Source: an uncultured Oscillospiraceae bacterium (GTDB taxonomy: Bacteria > Bacillota > Clostridia > Oscillospirales > Oscillospiraceae). Taken from it: DNA of 64,000 nucleotides. The position numbers and the translations under genes were made by a program. The stretch spans positions 1 through 64,000 of the forward strand of contig CANQHN010000007.1 in the NCBI GenBank assembly GCA_947623745.1. The letters run 5' to 3'. This document shows positions 1-7,757 of the stretch, one piece after another. Position 1 is the stretch's first letter, and every line of letters begins with the position of its first letter. Under the pieces are notes generated by a model. It made no database searches. It worked only from the letters and a program-made list of their open reading frames with translations, and was not told the DNA's origin.

Positions 1-665
1 GCCACGGTGAGCACGCCGCCGTCGAACTTGGTGATGGCCTTGCCGCCGCTGGTGATGGAGAAGTCATACACGGGGGCAGAGCCCACGGCGGTCTTCTGCG
101 CAGCGCTCAGAGCGGAGGCGACCACGGGGCCGACAGAGATGGTGGCGTTGGAGCCGGCCTGCTTGGCCAGGGCGGCGATGGCGTCGGCATCCAGGGCGAT
201 GTCAGCCACGCCGGAGGTGATCTGCAGGGATGCGTCAGCGTTGGCGCCCAGCTTCTTCAGGGAAGCGGCGGGCAGGCTGAGCTTCATGCTCTCGGCGTTA
301 TCGGGGGTCTCGACCTCCAGCTCCACGATGGGATCGGTTCCGGTCTTTTCCGCGGTGGCCAGGACGTCGGTGACGGCCTTGTCCATGTTGGCGGAGGTGA
401 CGGTGGCGCTGGCGGTGGTGCCGCTCATGGAGGGCTTGACCTCCACGGTGACAACAGTCTCGCCGCCGCTGGTGGACGGAGCGGAGACAGCGGGGGTGGT
501 AGTGGTGTGGCTGCTGCCGCTGCTAGAATCGTCACTAGTGTGATAATCGGTGCCGTAGTCACCATTAGTGGCCGCCGACGCCCCCATAGCGATCCCAGGG
601 ATCATCCCCACGATCATGCACAGAACCAGCAGCTTAGCCAGAAATTTCTTGGTACTGGATTTCAT
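1..665 (-). CDS. Secreted surface protein, N-terminal part (cut by window edge)
   Basis: Open from ATG at 665 to the window edge (221 codons), preceded by a GAAAGGAG ribosome site. Residues 1-32 form a signal peptide: Lys-rich start, hydrophobic core, Ala-Ser-Ala-Ala end. A Ser/Thr-rich low-complexity linker follows (about residues 33-65), then a domain of alternating hydrophobic and small residues rich in Thr, Ala, Ser and Val. This pattern resembles exported, repetitive cell-surface proteins of Oscillospiraceae that often end in SLH anchoring repeats. The C-terminus is outside the window, so SLH domains are an inference. It is probably cell-wall associated. Transcription runs in the same direction as the polysaccharide operon but across a 600-nt gap. 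Confidence 0.7.
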   Translation of the reverse strand, partial: MKSSTKKFLAKLLVLCMIVGMIPGIAMGASAATNGDYGTDYHTSDDSSSGSSHTTTTPAVSAPSTSGGETVVTVEVKPSMSGTTASATVTSANMDKAVTDVLATAEKTGTDPIVELEVETPDNAESMKLSLPAASLKKLGANADASLQITSGVADIALDADAIAALAKQAGSNATISVGPVVASALSAAQKTAVGSAPVYDFSITSGGKAITKFDGGVLTV

Positions 666-689
666 GATAGGTATTGTTCTCCTTTCAAC

Positions 690-806
690 TTACATGTGTT
701 GCCCGCCGGGGCGTCCCATGGGGGGACTCCTCACCAGTTCCCTTTGACGGGACCCACCGTCCCGGCGAACGGCCGTTCTCGTCGGAATCGCTGCTTTGTT
801 TGTCAT
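690..806 (-). CDS. Possible 38-aa leader peptide ORF
   Basis: A short ATG ORF sits just upstream of the surface protein gene. It has a strong ribosome site (GAAAGGAGGTG, about 6 nt before the ATG) and ends 24 nt before the next start. The product is basic (many Arg and Pro) and matches nothing I recognise. A CGGGAC/GTCCCG stem with a CCACC loop lies inside it (about 748-764). It may be a regulatory leader peptide or a chance ORF; only the ribosome site supports it. Confidence 0.25.
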   Translation of the reverse strand: MTNKAAIPTRTAVRRDGGSRQRELVRSPPMGRPGGQHM

Positions 807-1267
807 GGTTTTCACCTCCTTTCACTGCCGGATTTGTGACAGGGATCCAGGCAGTCAGTCTGACTCCCTCTCCATCTTGTCCGCAGACAAGGCAGTTCAA
901 GCCTTTCAGCCCATAGCTCCAACCAATAGTCAAGGCAGGTGGAGGAGGAATCTCACCCTGCCCATACTCCATTGGGAAAGCAAGTGGACGGTAGGCACAT
1001 GGTCTTCAAGGGGAATAGCTTGGAGACAATCATGGCCCAGAGGAAAGTTGATCTGCCCGTCTTTTGGACATCCACGCCGGTGCAGAGTTATATAGGACTT
1101 GCCTGTAATACTCCGTTGGCGCGGCCCATGCGGTGATGGCATCCACATGGGTCTCCCCTCACCTGTTGCCTGGCTGCTCCATGGTGGGGGTATATGTTTC
1201 AACAGCCTGCACTTCACCAGCGCATAGCCGCAGAAACATCACATAAAACAATGGGATTAGAATAATC
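807..1267. other. Intergenic stretch with no recognisable gene
   Basis: About 460 nt between the surface protein leader and the end of the polysaccharide operon. Reading frames here are short, have no ribosome sites and resemble no family. No clear intrinsic terminator for the operon ending at 1268 was found, so termination there is unexplained. Confidence 0.5.
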
Positions 1268-3283
1268 TTAGTCTACCCAGTGAATCACATTCTGCTTCTT
1301 TGCCAGCAGTTTCCCTGGTTCCTTTGGCCAACCCAAGGCGAGGGTAGCCCAGACGATATGCCGGGCCGGAACACCATACTCGTCCAGCAGGGCGCGGATC
1401 TCTGGCTCGTCGCTGATGGTATACAGGGCATTGATCCACACCGAACCTAAGCCTAGGGAGTGAGCCGCCAGCATCATGTTCTCCGCAGCGCAGGAACTGT
1501 CTTGAATACCATTCCGATTCCTGCGGTCGTTTGAAACCAAGATAACTGCCTGGGGGTTGTTGAAACCATAGAAATGGACATTTTTCTCTTTCGCCACTTT
1601 TTCTGTAACAGATTTCAGCTGTTCGATCTTCTCTGAGCCTTGCAACACCGTGAACTGCCAAGTCTGCATATTGTGGCCGCTGGGGGCGTGGATGCCAGTC
1701 TGCAAGATCGTTTCCAGATATGCCCTGGGAACGGGCTTGTCCGTAAAATCTCGGATGCTCCGCCGTTCCATCAGACAACGAATCACCTCATTAGTCTGGG
1801 ACTGGTCATTTGTAACATAATACTTTCGGTTCAGTTTTCCGTTGTAAGTCTTTTCTATTCTGGGGACCTGTTCGTAGTATTGTGGAACTTTATAACGTTC
1901 CAGCCTTGATAACAGGAAACTGCGCAACCCTTTACGGTCAAATTCAGCACCATCTCGCAATACAACCAACAATTTCAGGGCCTTTCCTGCTATCTGGTCA
2001 TCGATGCCAATACAAATACAGTCCTCAATACCATCGTATCCCAGAGCCGCCGATTCCACTTCTGTGGGCGCTACCTTTAGGCCCCCCACATTGATGACGT
2101 CACCCTTTCGTCCGAAAACATAAACAAATCCATCTTTATCTATGTAGCCGATATCACTTGTATATACAATGCCGTTTATCAAAACATCAGCTGTATCTTC
2201 TGGGTCATTGACATACCCTTTCATATTTACATCACCGATACAAGCCAGTAATCCCAAGCAATCTTTTGAGGATTCGATCTCTCGTTTTTCCTCATCCACA
2301 ACGATGATCTTTGAATTCGGCATAGCTTTTCCAACACAACCAGCCATACCCCGATACCTATTGTAGTCATACATACAGACAGACGCAGCTTCAGAAGATC
2401 CGTAGTTATTATAAAGTCTCGTATTTGGCAGCAGAGAACAAAGTTTGTTCTTATCAGGCTCAGGCAGCGGAGCGGTAGCTGATTCAATAAAATCTATTCT
2501 TTCGGAGTATTCCCCTATCTTATCTTGTGTTGTTTGGAATATGGTCCGAATCGCCGCCGGTGGCAAACAGCAGGCAACCCGCCCATGCGGATAGTCAAGC
2601 GCTGTAAAAAAATTCCGCATGTTCATCATACCGTTGAGTATATATACTGTGCTTCCATTCACAAGTGACGTATAAACCTTTCTGATTGCATTCGCATGAT
2701 TCAGCGGCCCAGGTACAATCATTACTGTATCCTTTTGATACTGGCACCCAAAAATTAAATTTTCAGCCGTCGCAGTCAATGCTTTATGGGATAGCTCCAC
2801 TCCTTTTGACTGGCCCGTCGTGCCTGTTGTAAAGAGAATGTCAGCTGAGTCATTCTCCGTTGGAAATGAGTAGGTATCGCAATCACTTAGATTCTCCCTT
2901 GCCGCTTCTATAATGTTGTTGCGTTTTAGAACGATATAATCCGCGCCTTGACTCGGGTACAAATCATCAACAATAACTCGAGCAGATAATTTTTTTACTA
3001 CTTCCAATATGCTTTCAGATGGTGTGTTCCGTTCCTGTGGTGCAATTATACCTCCCGCGAGGTGGACGGCGAGGTACAAAACTACAAAGTCCAGTTTCTG
3101 ACTTGCCTTTGCGACAACAATATTGCCCTTTTTGACTCCCGCTTTTTTCAGGCAATTGCAGTATCCCCGGACCAGCTCAAATAATTCCCTGTATGTCGTT
3201 TCTTGGGAATCAGCAATGACTGCTACTTTTTCCGGTGTAGTCGCTGCGTATTCTGAAACATACTTCACGACAGACTTTCTCAT
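1268..3283 (-). CDS. Adenylate-forming ligase fused to FMN nitroreductase
   Basis: A 671-aa two-domain protein. Residues 1-490 are an ANL-superfamily acid-activating enzyme. Visible motifs are the P-loop TTGTTGQSKG (about 152-161), YNNYGSSE (about 296-303), the ribose-binding Asp in YTSDIG, the GRKGD hinge (about 391) and the A10 lysine in GKLNRK (about 483). The hinge-region motifs look more like acyl-CoA ligases than DltA. Residues 505-665 are a nitroreductase-fold domain with RRSIRDF, APSGHNMQTW and LGLGSVW, the usual FMN-binding features. The carrier-protein gene lies directly upstream, with MBOAT and SGNH genes before it. I infer that it activates a carboxylic acid, loads the carrier and oxidises or reduces the acyl group. 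ATG 3283 is preferred over TTG 3298 because GGGAGA lies 6 nt before it. The substrate is unknown. Confidence 0.85.
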   Translation of the reverse strand: MRKSVVKYVSEYAATTPEKVAVIADSQETTYRELFELVRGYCNCLKKAGVKKGNIVVAKASQKLDFVVLYLAVHLAGGIIAPQERNTPSESILEVVKKLSARVIVDDLYPSQGADYIVLKRNNIIEAARENLSDCDTYSFPTENDSADILFTTGTTGQSKGVELSHKALTATAENLIFGCQYQKDTVMIVPGPLNHANAIRKVYTSLVNGSTVYILNGMMNMRNFFTALDYPHGRVACCLPPAAIRTIFQTTQDKIGEYSERIDFIESATAPLPEPDKNKLCSLLPNTRLYNNYGSSEAASVCMYDYNRYRGMAGCVGKAMPNSKIIVVDEEKREIESSKDCLGLLACIGDVNMKGYVNDPEDTADVLINGIVYTSDIGYIDKDGFVYVFGRKGDVINVGGLKVAPTEVESAALGYDGIEDCICIGIDDQIAGKALKLLVVLRDGAEFDRKGLRSFLLSRLERYKVPQYYEQVPRIEKTYNGKLNRKYYVTNDQSQTNEVIRCLMERRSIRDFTDKPVPRAYLETILQTGIHAPSGHNMQTWQFTVLQGSEKIEQLKSVTEKVAKEKNVHFYGFNNPQAVILVSNDRRNRNGIQDSSCAAENMMLAAHSLGLGSVWINALYTISDEPEIRALLDEYGVPARHIVWATLALGWPKEPGKLLAKKQNVIHWVD

Positions 3284-3306
3284 TCTGTTCTCTCCCAACG
3301 CCGTAG

Positions 3307-3534
3307 CTACCGGCTCAACCTCTCTACCATGGCTGCCATGGCTGCGACAGAGTTAAAGTTCTCCTCAATAATCTCCTCATAAGGGATCACGATGCCAAAC
3401 TCCATGGTCAGAGCCGCAATAATGGTGGTCAGAGTCAGGGAATCCAGGATCCCGTCGTTCACCAGCTCCTCTGAGGCAAAGAAATCGACTTCCGGGCACT
3501 CTTCCTGGAGCACCTTCAAAACCTTCTCTTCCAT
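3307..3534 (-). CDS. Acyl/peptidyl carrier protein (DltC-like)
   Basis: A 75-aa acidic helical protein of carrier-protein length. The phosphopantetheine attachment motif is DSLT, with Ser32 as the modified residue. It follows the MBOAT gene by about 20 nt and precedes the adenylation-nitroreductase gene. It should carry the activated acyl group as a thioester from the adenylating enzyme to the MBOAT transferase, as DltC does for D-alanine. Holo-form conversion would need a phosphopantetheinyl transferase encoded elsewhere. Whether the cargo is D-alanine or another acid cannot be read from the sequence. Confidence 0.85.
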   Translation of the reverse strand: MEEKVLKVLQEECPEVDFFASEELVNDGILDSLTLTTIIAALTMEFGIVIPYEEIIEENFNSVAAMAAMVERLSR

Positions 3535-3556
3535 AAGGGTACCTCCGATATGTTAT

Positions 3557-5089
3557 TTAGAAATTCATGTAGACAAACGATGCAGCGTCATACCCTGGCC
3601 CATACATTCCAAAAATCAGAATAGAGAAGAATGCAATGTAATAAATTGCCCAACGGAAAACGATGTTGCATCCGGCAATGCGGTCCCGGACACTGCCCTT
3701 CTCCTGGAGCATACTGGCTGTCCATAGAATGAAGATACACAGTACACCGAGGATAAAGTTGGGTCTGTCCAGCCCCAACGTGTAGAGAGAACCGTCCACC
3801 AGAACGGCAGGCTGAAAGTCAAACAACAGCTTTTGAAAGATTTTGCCCGATACGGCCAAATCCCCAGGGACGGTCAAGATACGGCCCACGGTGAACAGCA
3901 GGAAAGTGCGAACCATCTGGAATACTTTCCAGCTTCCAACCTCCGTGTTGATGTGCAGAAGCCGGTTCAATTTTTTAATTTCCGGCGCAAAAACATTGGA
4001 GCAGATAATCATCGCACCCCAGTAGAGACCCCAGACCACGTAATTCCAGCCAGTGCTGTGCCAAAGGCCAGTCAAGATCCATACTATTGCCAGCGGCACG
4101 ACTGTCATCACAGACTTACCTACCCGCGGTCCAAACTTCTGCCGAAGCTTTTTGCTCACTCCAATTAGCGTTGGAGAGACCGCCAGGGGCATATACACGT
4201 AGTCCTTGAACCAAGTCCCCAGGGTGATGTGCCACCGCCGCCAGAACTCTGCCGCCGACCTGGAGAAGAAGGGATGGTTAAAGTTGGCCTCCAGCTTCAG
4301 CCCGAGGATCTGTGAAAAACCGCCGGCGATATCCATACAGCCGGAAAAGTCGCAATAGAGCTGGACGGTGGCAAAGCAGGCCGCCACGAGGAAGTGGGAC
4401 CCAGCGTAGGCATCTGGTGTGCCGAATACGGTGTTTACTACCACTGCCAGTCGGTCTGCGATGACCATCTTCTTGAAGTAGCCCCAGATCATGAGCTGGA
4501 GGCCATAGCAGAACTCTCTATAGTCAAACTTGTGGAACTCCCGGAGCTGCGGAGCTAGGTACTTGTGCCGGGATATGGGTCCCTGTAAAATCTTTGGGAA
4601 ATAGATGGTGAATAACAGTAACCGAAAATAGCTGTGCTCCGCCTGATCTTTCCGCCAGTATACGTCAGCTAAGTAAGAAATCAGCGAAAAGGTATAGTAG
4701 GAAACCCCAAGCGCCACTATGATTTCAATGGAGGATAGCTGCTGGAACTCCAGCAGCTGGGTCATAGTCTCTATGACCCAAGAACCGATCTTGGCATAGA
4801 GTAGAAGGGCAATGAGTATACCCACTGATAGCAGGAGGACCGGCTTACAGCGCTTTTTAGCCGTGGTAGCGTCGGCCTCCTTCTGATAAACATTTGATAT
4901 CCACGCTCCCGTTGCCCAAGTGATCCAAGTGGCCAGAAGAATGAAAATAATTTTCCTCCAACCGTAGGTCAGATAGAATATCACGCTGGCGGCCAGGACG
5001 ACTAGCCACTGAATTTTCTTGGGGAGAAGATAGTAGGCCAATATAACAATAGCAGCAAAGAGAAAGAAGCGAAATTCTGTAAAGCTCAT
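3557..5089 (-). CDS. MBOAT membrane-bound O-acyltransferase (DltB/AlgI family)
   Basis: A 510-aa polytopic membrane protein with about ten hydrophobic segments. It carries the MBOAT signatures WRRWHITLG (about 283-291) and the invariant histidine in GLWHS (His344). DltB/AlgI proteins move acyl groups from carrier or donor to cell-surface polymers. Its ATG overlaps the stop of the SGNH gene (ATGA), and it is followed by the carrier protein, the same functional grouping as dltBCD or algIJF. It probably O-acylates the polysaccharide made by this locus. The acyl group is likely supplied by the adenylation-nitroreductase enzyme. Confidence 0.92.
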   Translation of the reverse strand: MSFTEFRFFLFAAIVILAYYLLPKKIQWLVVLAASVIFYLTYGWRKIIFILLATWITWATGAWISNVYQKEADATTAKKRCKPVLLLSVGILIALLLYAKIGSWVIETMTQLLEFQQLSSIEIIVALGVSYYTFSLISYLADVYWRKDQAEHSYFRLLLFTIYFPKILQGPISRHKYLAPQLREFHKFDYREFCYGLQLMIWGYFKKMVIADRLAVVVNTVFGTPDAYAGSHFLVAACFATVQLYCDFSGCMDIAGGFSQILGLKLEANFNHPFFSRSAAEFWRRWHITLGTWFKDYVYMPLAVSPTLIGVSKKLRQKFGPRVGKSVMTVVPLAIVWILTGLWHSTGWNYVVWGLYWGAMIICSNVFAPEIKKLNRLLHINTEVGSWKVFQMVRTFLLFTVGRILTVPGDLAVSGKIFQKLLFDFQPAVLVDGSLYTLGLDRPNFILGVLCIFILWTASMLQEKGSVRDRIAGCNIVFRWAIYYIAFFSILIFGMYGPGYDAASFVYMNF

Positions 5090-6723
5090 GCCGCGTCCTC
5101 CCCAAAACAGACTTTGGACTCGTAGGCGCGGAGGTAAGCATTTATACTACTCCAGTTGCGAGAAGCAGAGTTTGATGTCAGGCTGGTATCAAAGCAAACA
5201 CTGTCAATCACCAGTCCGTTTTCATTGTCATAGACAACAATACTGAGGCCTCTGCCTCCAAGCGCATAGTTTTTACCATTCAAGGTAATTGCGCAATAGG
5301 ATGAAACATTCCAACCGGCACTGCTCATACTGACTGGGACTCCATTGACTTCTGCCACATGGTCTATCCTGCGACCGGAAACAGCCTCATACTCTACATT
5401 ACCTCGATTGATGAATGCCATGTATGCGTCTCTAAAATTGCCATTCCTAATCAGAGACAGACCTAAACTTTCAAACCGGTCATATATCTCCGCTTTCATC
5501 CCTGCGGTATACTCGTCGCTGGCAGCGATGAACACAGACCATTGTTTACTGTTATCAGAAAGTCTGTCTAGATACTTTGCCAAATCCATCTCTGATTGTA
5601 ACATAGCCACCTCTCTCACTTTGTCGTACAGCGTGGCATAAGCGTCGTATTGTGGGTTGCTCTGCTGGCGGACAGAACAATGGTCCAGCAAATAGGTCCC
5701 CAATACATCTGCGACTTTCTCAGCGCCTCTGATATTAAGATGACCACCTGCATCGTGAGTATCCGTAACCCAATTGATTCCGATATCTGTATCGTACTGC
5801 AAATCGTAAAATGCGATATCATAGGACTGCGCCAACTTATGTACCTCATCTGACTGGCTCTTCATCCATGCACCCCCGTATTGTGGGTATACAAGTTTTG
5901 GAATCTGGGCCAAAACCAGTTCCGCTTTGTTCTCGTCGCACAGCTCCTTGATTTTTAGAAAGCTCTGCATTGCGTAATCCGTGATTTGAGGTGGGACATA
6001 TGTCTTTTTGATTGTTTCAGCTTTGGTTTCATCCCCGGTCCGCTCTGTAATGTATGAATCCTGTTGTAATATGTCAGAGACACCGTTTATTTCCTCTATG
6101 GTCGCGTATGTGTTTGCAGCGGCGATGCCGTTAACCCACTCGCCCAGCGAATAATACTCCCCACCGTAGTTCAAATCAAAGTCCTCTTTTGCCAATTTAT
6201 TCCATCTTGTGTGATATTTGGCGATTGGGAACAACGCTGGAATCCATCCGTTGCTATACGGAACTGTATCGTAATCTCTCACCATGTCAAATTTAAATTC
6301 ACTAAGCCGGTAGTTATCCAAAATGTGCCACCATCTTATGGTATTTTTATCTACCGTTGGTACATCAAAAAGATACCCCGCCTGTAAGACGACAACAGTT
6401 GGCTTTTGTTTTGTAAAGGCATCTTTCAATAACCAATATGCAGCTTCTATAGGCTGGCCGCTTGTTGCAAGGCTATATCCACAGATTCCAGTTTTTTCAT
6501 ACAAACGTATCGGCGATACCCCGTATTCCGTTCCACTTGGGCCGATAAAAATCACATCAACAGTTCCTGGTTCAATCCTTCTTATACCATCAATAATCCT
6601 GTCGGCATTTTCTCGTTTTTGAGATGCAGCCGGGATAAAGATATCCTGGAGCAGTGAAAAAATCGTGATTCCAATCAGCAAAAAAACAACTGGCTTTATA
6701 AATGCCGTGGCTTTATTCTTCAT
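5086..6723 (-). CDS. SGNH-like acyl transfer protein (DltD/AlgX type)
   Basis: 545 aa with an N-terminal membrane anchor (about residues 10-30) followed by a large extracytoplasmic domain. IGPSGTEYGVSP (nucleophile candidate Ser63) corresponds to the GSSE-type block of DltD/AlgX SGNH proteins, and a DAGGHLN motif further on offers the Asp/His pair. The last 100 residues look like a separate beta-rich segment. Start ATG 6723 is chosen because GGAGG lies 6 nt upstream; a longer frame to 6744 has no ribosome site. It is coupled to the MBOAT gene by a 4-nt overlap. Probable role: the extracellular partner that takes the acyl group from the MBOAT and places it on the glycan. Confidence 0.78.
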   Translation of the reverse strand: MKNKATAFIKPVVFLLIGITIFSLLQDIFIPAASQKRENADRIIDGIRRIEPGTVDVIFIGPSGTEYGVSPIRLYEKTGICGYSLATSGQPIEAAYWLLKDAFTKQKPTVVVLQAGYLFDVPTVDKNTIRWWHILDNYRLSEFKFDMVRDYDTVPYSNGWIPALFPIAKYHTRWNKLAKEDFDLNYGGEYYSLGEWVNGIAAANTYATIEEINGVSDILQQDSYITERTGDETKAETIKKTYVPPQITDYAMQSFLKIKELCDENKAELVLAQIPKLVYPQYGGAWMKSQSDEVHKLAQSYDIAFYDLQYDTDIGINWVTDTHDAGGHLNIRGAEKVADVLGTYLLDHCSVRQQSNPQYDAYATLYDKVREVAMLQSEMDLAKYLDRLSDNSKQWSVFIAASDEYTAGMKAEIYDRFESLGLSLIRNGNFRDAYMAFINRGNVEYEAVSGRRIDHVAEVNGVPVSMSSAGWNVSSYCAITLNGKNYALGGRGLSIVVYDNENGLVIDSVCFDTSLTSNSASRNWSSINAYLRAYESKVCFGEDAA

Positions 6724-6746
6724 GCTAAACCTCCATATCCCCAATA

Positions 6747-7757
6747 TCAGTTAGAGGCATGATGTTTCCTATTATTTTGTAACAGGCTCTTCACATACTC
6801 CTTAATCCCCAACCCATCCAGCAAACGAATCAATGTTTTCCTCGCGTATGTCACTGTCATGAAAAACAGTGCTTGCATCCGGGAAAAAAACCATAGTGCT
6901 GATGGGCCCTTCCTACAGTAATGCTCATATAGCGCTCTCCATTGCCAATGACCGACCAGCGTATGCTTCTCCAAATAGCGGTTGGGATCATACTTCGGAA
7001 AGGATAGGTCCAACTGTCTCTTGTAATCTAGCACCACGAAGCATTCCGCGAAAGCCTGCTCTGTCTGCTCCGCCAGAGAACGATTCCAGTCATAGTAGCA
7101 GTTGCAGGTTACCTCCTGGCGTATACGCAAAAAGCTGAGGAAAATATGCTGCTCCGGGGTATAGCGGCTAATATAATTAATAAAAAGGGAGGACTGTTTT
7201 TCGTGAGTCTTAAACCAGACACTCTCTTCCTTTGTCATGAGTTTTATATTGCCGTAATATGCCCGCACATCTTCTGTACGTCCAAATACCAACCAGTCGG
7301 AGGGATGAAAACACGTCCTGAATACTCGCGGGTTCCTGGTGTAATAACTACAAATCAGCAGCCGGTTCCGAAAGTATTGTGATGGAATTGCATCATATTT
7401 CCCGAAGTAGGACAAAAATCCTGCATCACGGAACAGGAGATCTGTACGGGTTTTCAAAATGTAGTGGCGATCCGCGGCTTTCAATCCCGCCTGGGTACTA
7501 ACAAGCTGTCGGTTCACGTTATTCAATGTCCCTACGACTTCATCCACTACTACAGTACCAGGATCAGGCGAACAAATCACCTTATCCACGTCCAGTTCGG
7601 AGACATCGCTACCTGTCCAGGTGGATAAAATCAACTGTGCCCCTGGAAATGCAGCTCGAAGGGACCGTAAACACTGGTCTGTAATTCCTGGAGAGATAGC
7701 TCCCTGACACACAATAGAAATCTCCCTGGGGGAAACAATTGTATCAATTTTCATCAT
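6747..7757 (-). CDS. WavE-family glycosyltransferase-like protein
   Basis: 336 aa of the WavE type, a family linked to lipopolysaccharide and capsule synthesis with a GT-A-like fold. Visible family blocks are SIVCQGAISPGIT near residue 14, LILSTWTGS near 42, DKVICSPDPG near 58, NNVNRQLVSTQAGL near 79 and a LKTRTDLL block. A basic C-terminal tail may touch the membrane. Its start overlaps the stop of the triple WavE gene (ATGA), so the two are co-translated. It probably adds one sugar, or a phospho-sugar, in repeat-unit assembly. Donor and acceptor are unknown. Confidence 0.8.
   Translation of the reverse strand: MMKIDTIVSPREISIVCQGAISPGITDQCLRSLRAAFPGAQLILSTWTGSDVSELDVDKVICSPDPGTVVVDEVVGTLNNVNRQLVSTQAGLKAADRHYILKTRTDLLFRDAGFLSYFGKYDAIPSQYFRNRLLICSYYTRNPRVFRTCFHPSDWLVFGRTEDVRAYYGNIKLMTKEESVWFKTHEKQSSLFINYISRYTPEQHIFLSFLRIRQEVTCNCYYDWNRSLAEQTEQAFAECFVVLDYKRQLDLSFPKYDPNRYLEKHTLVGHWQWRALYEHYCRKGPSALWFFSRMQALFFMTVTYARKTLIRLLDGLGIKEYVKSLLQNNRKHHASN

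Noticed and set aside
930-1217. Two overlapping 65-95 aa frames near 1 kb
   Set aside because: No ribosome site, no family-like pattern, and neither frame has coding character.
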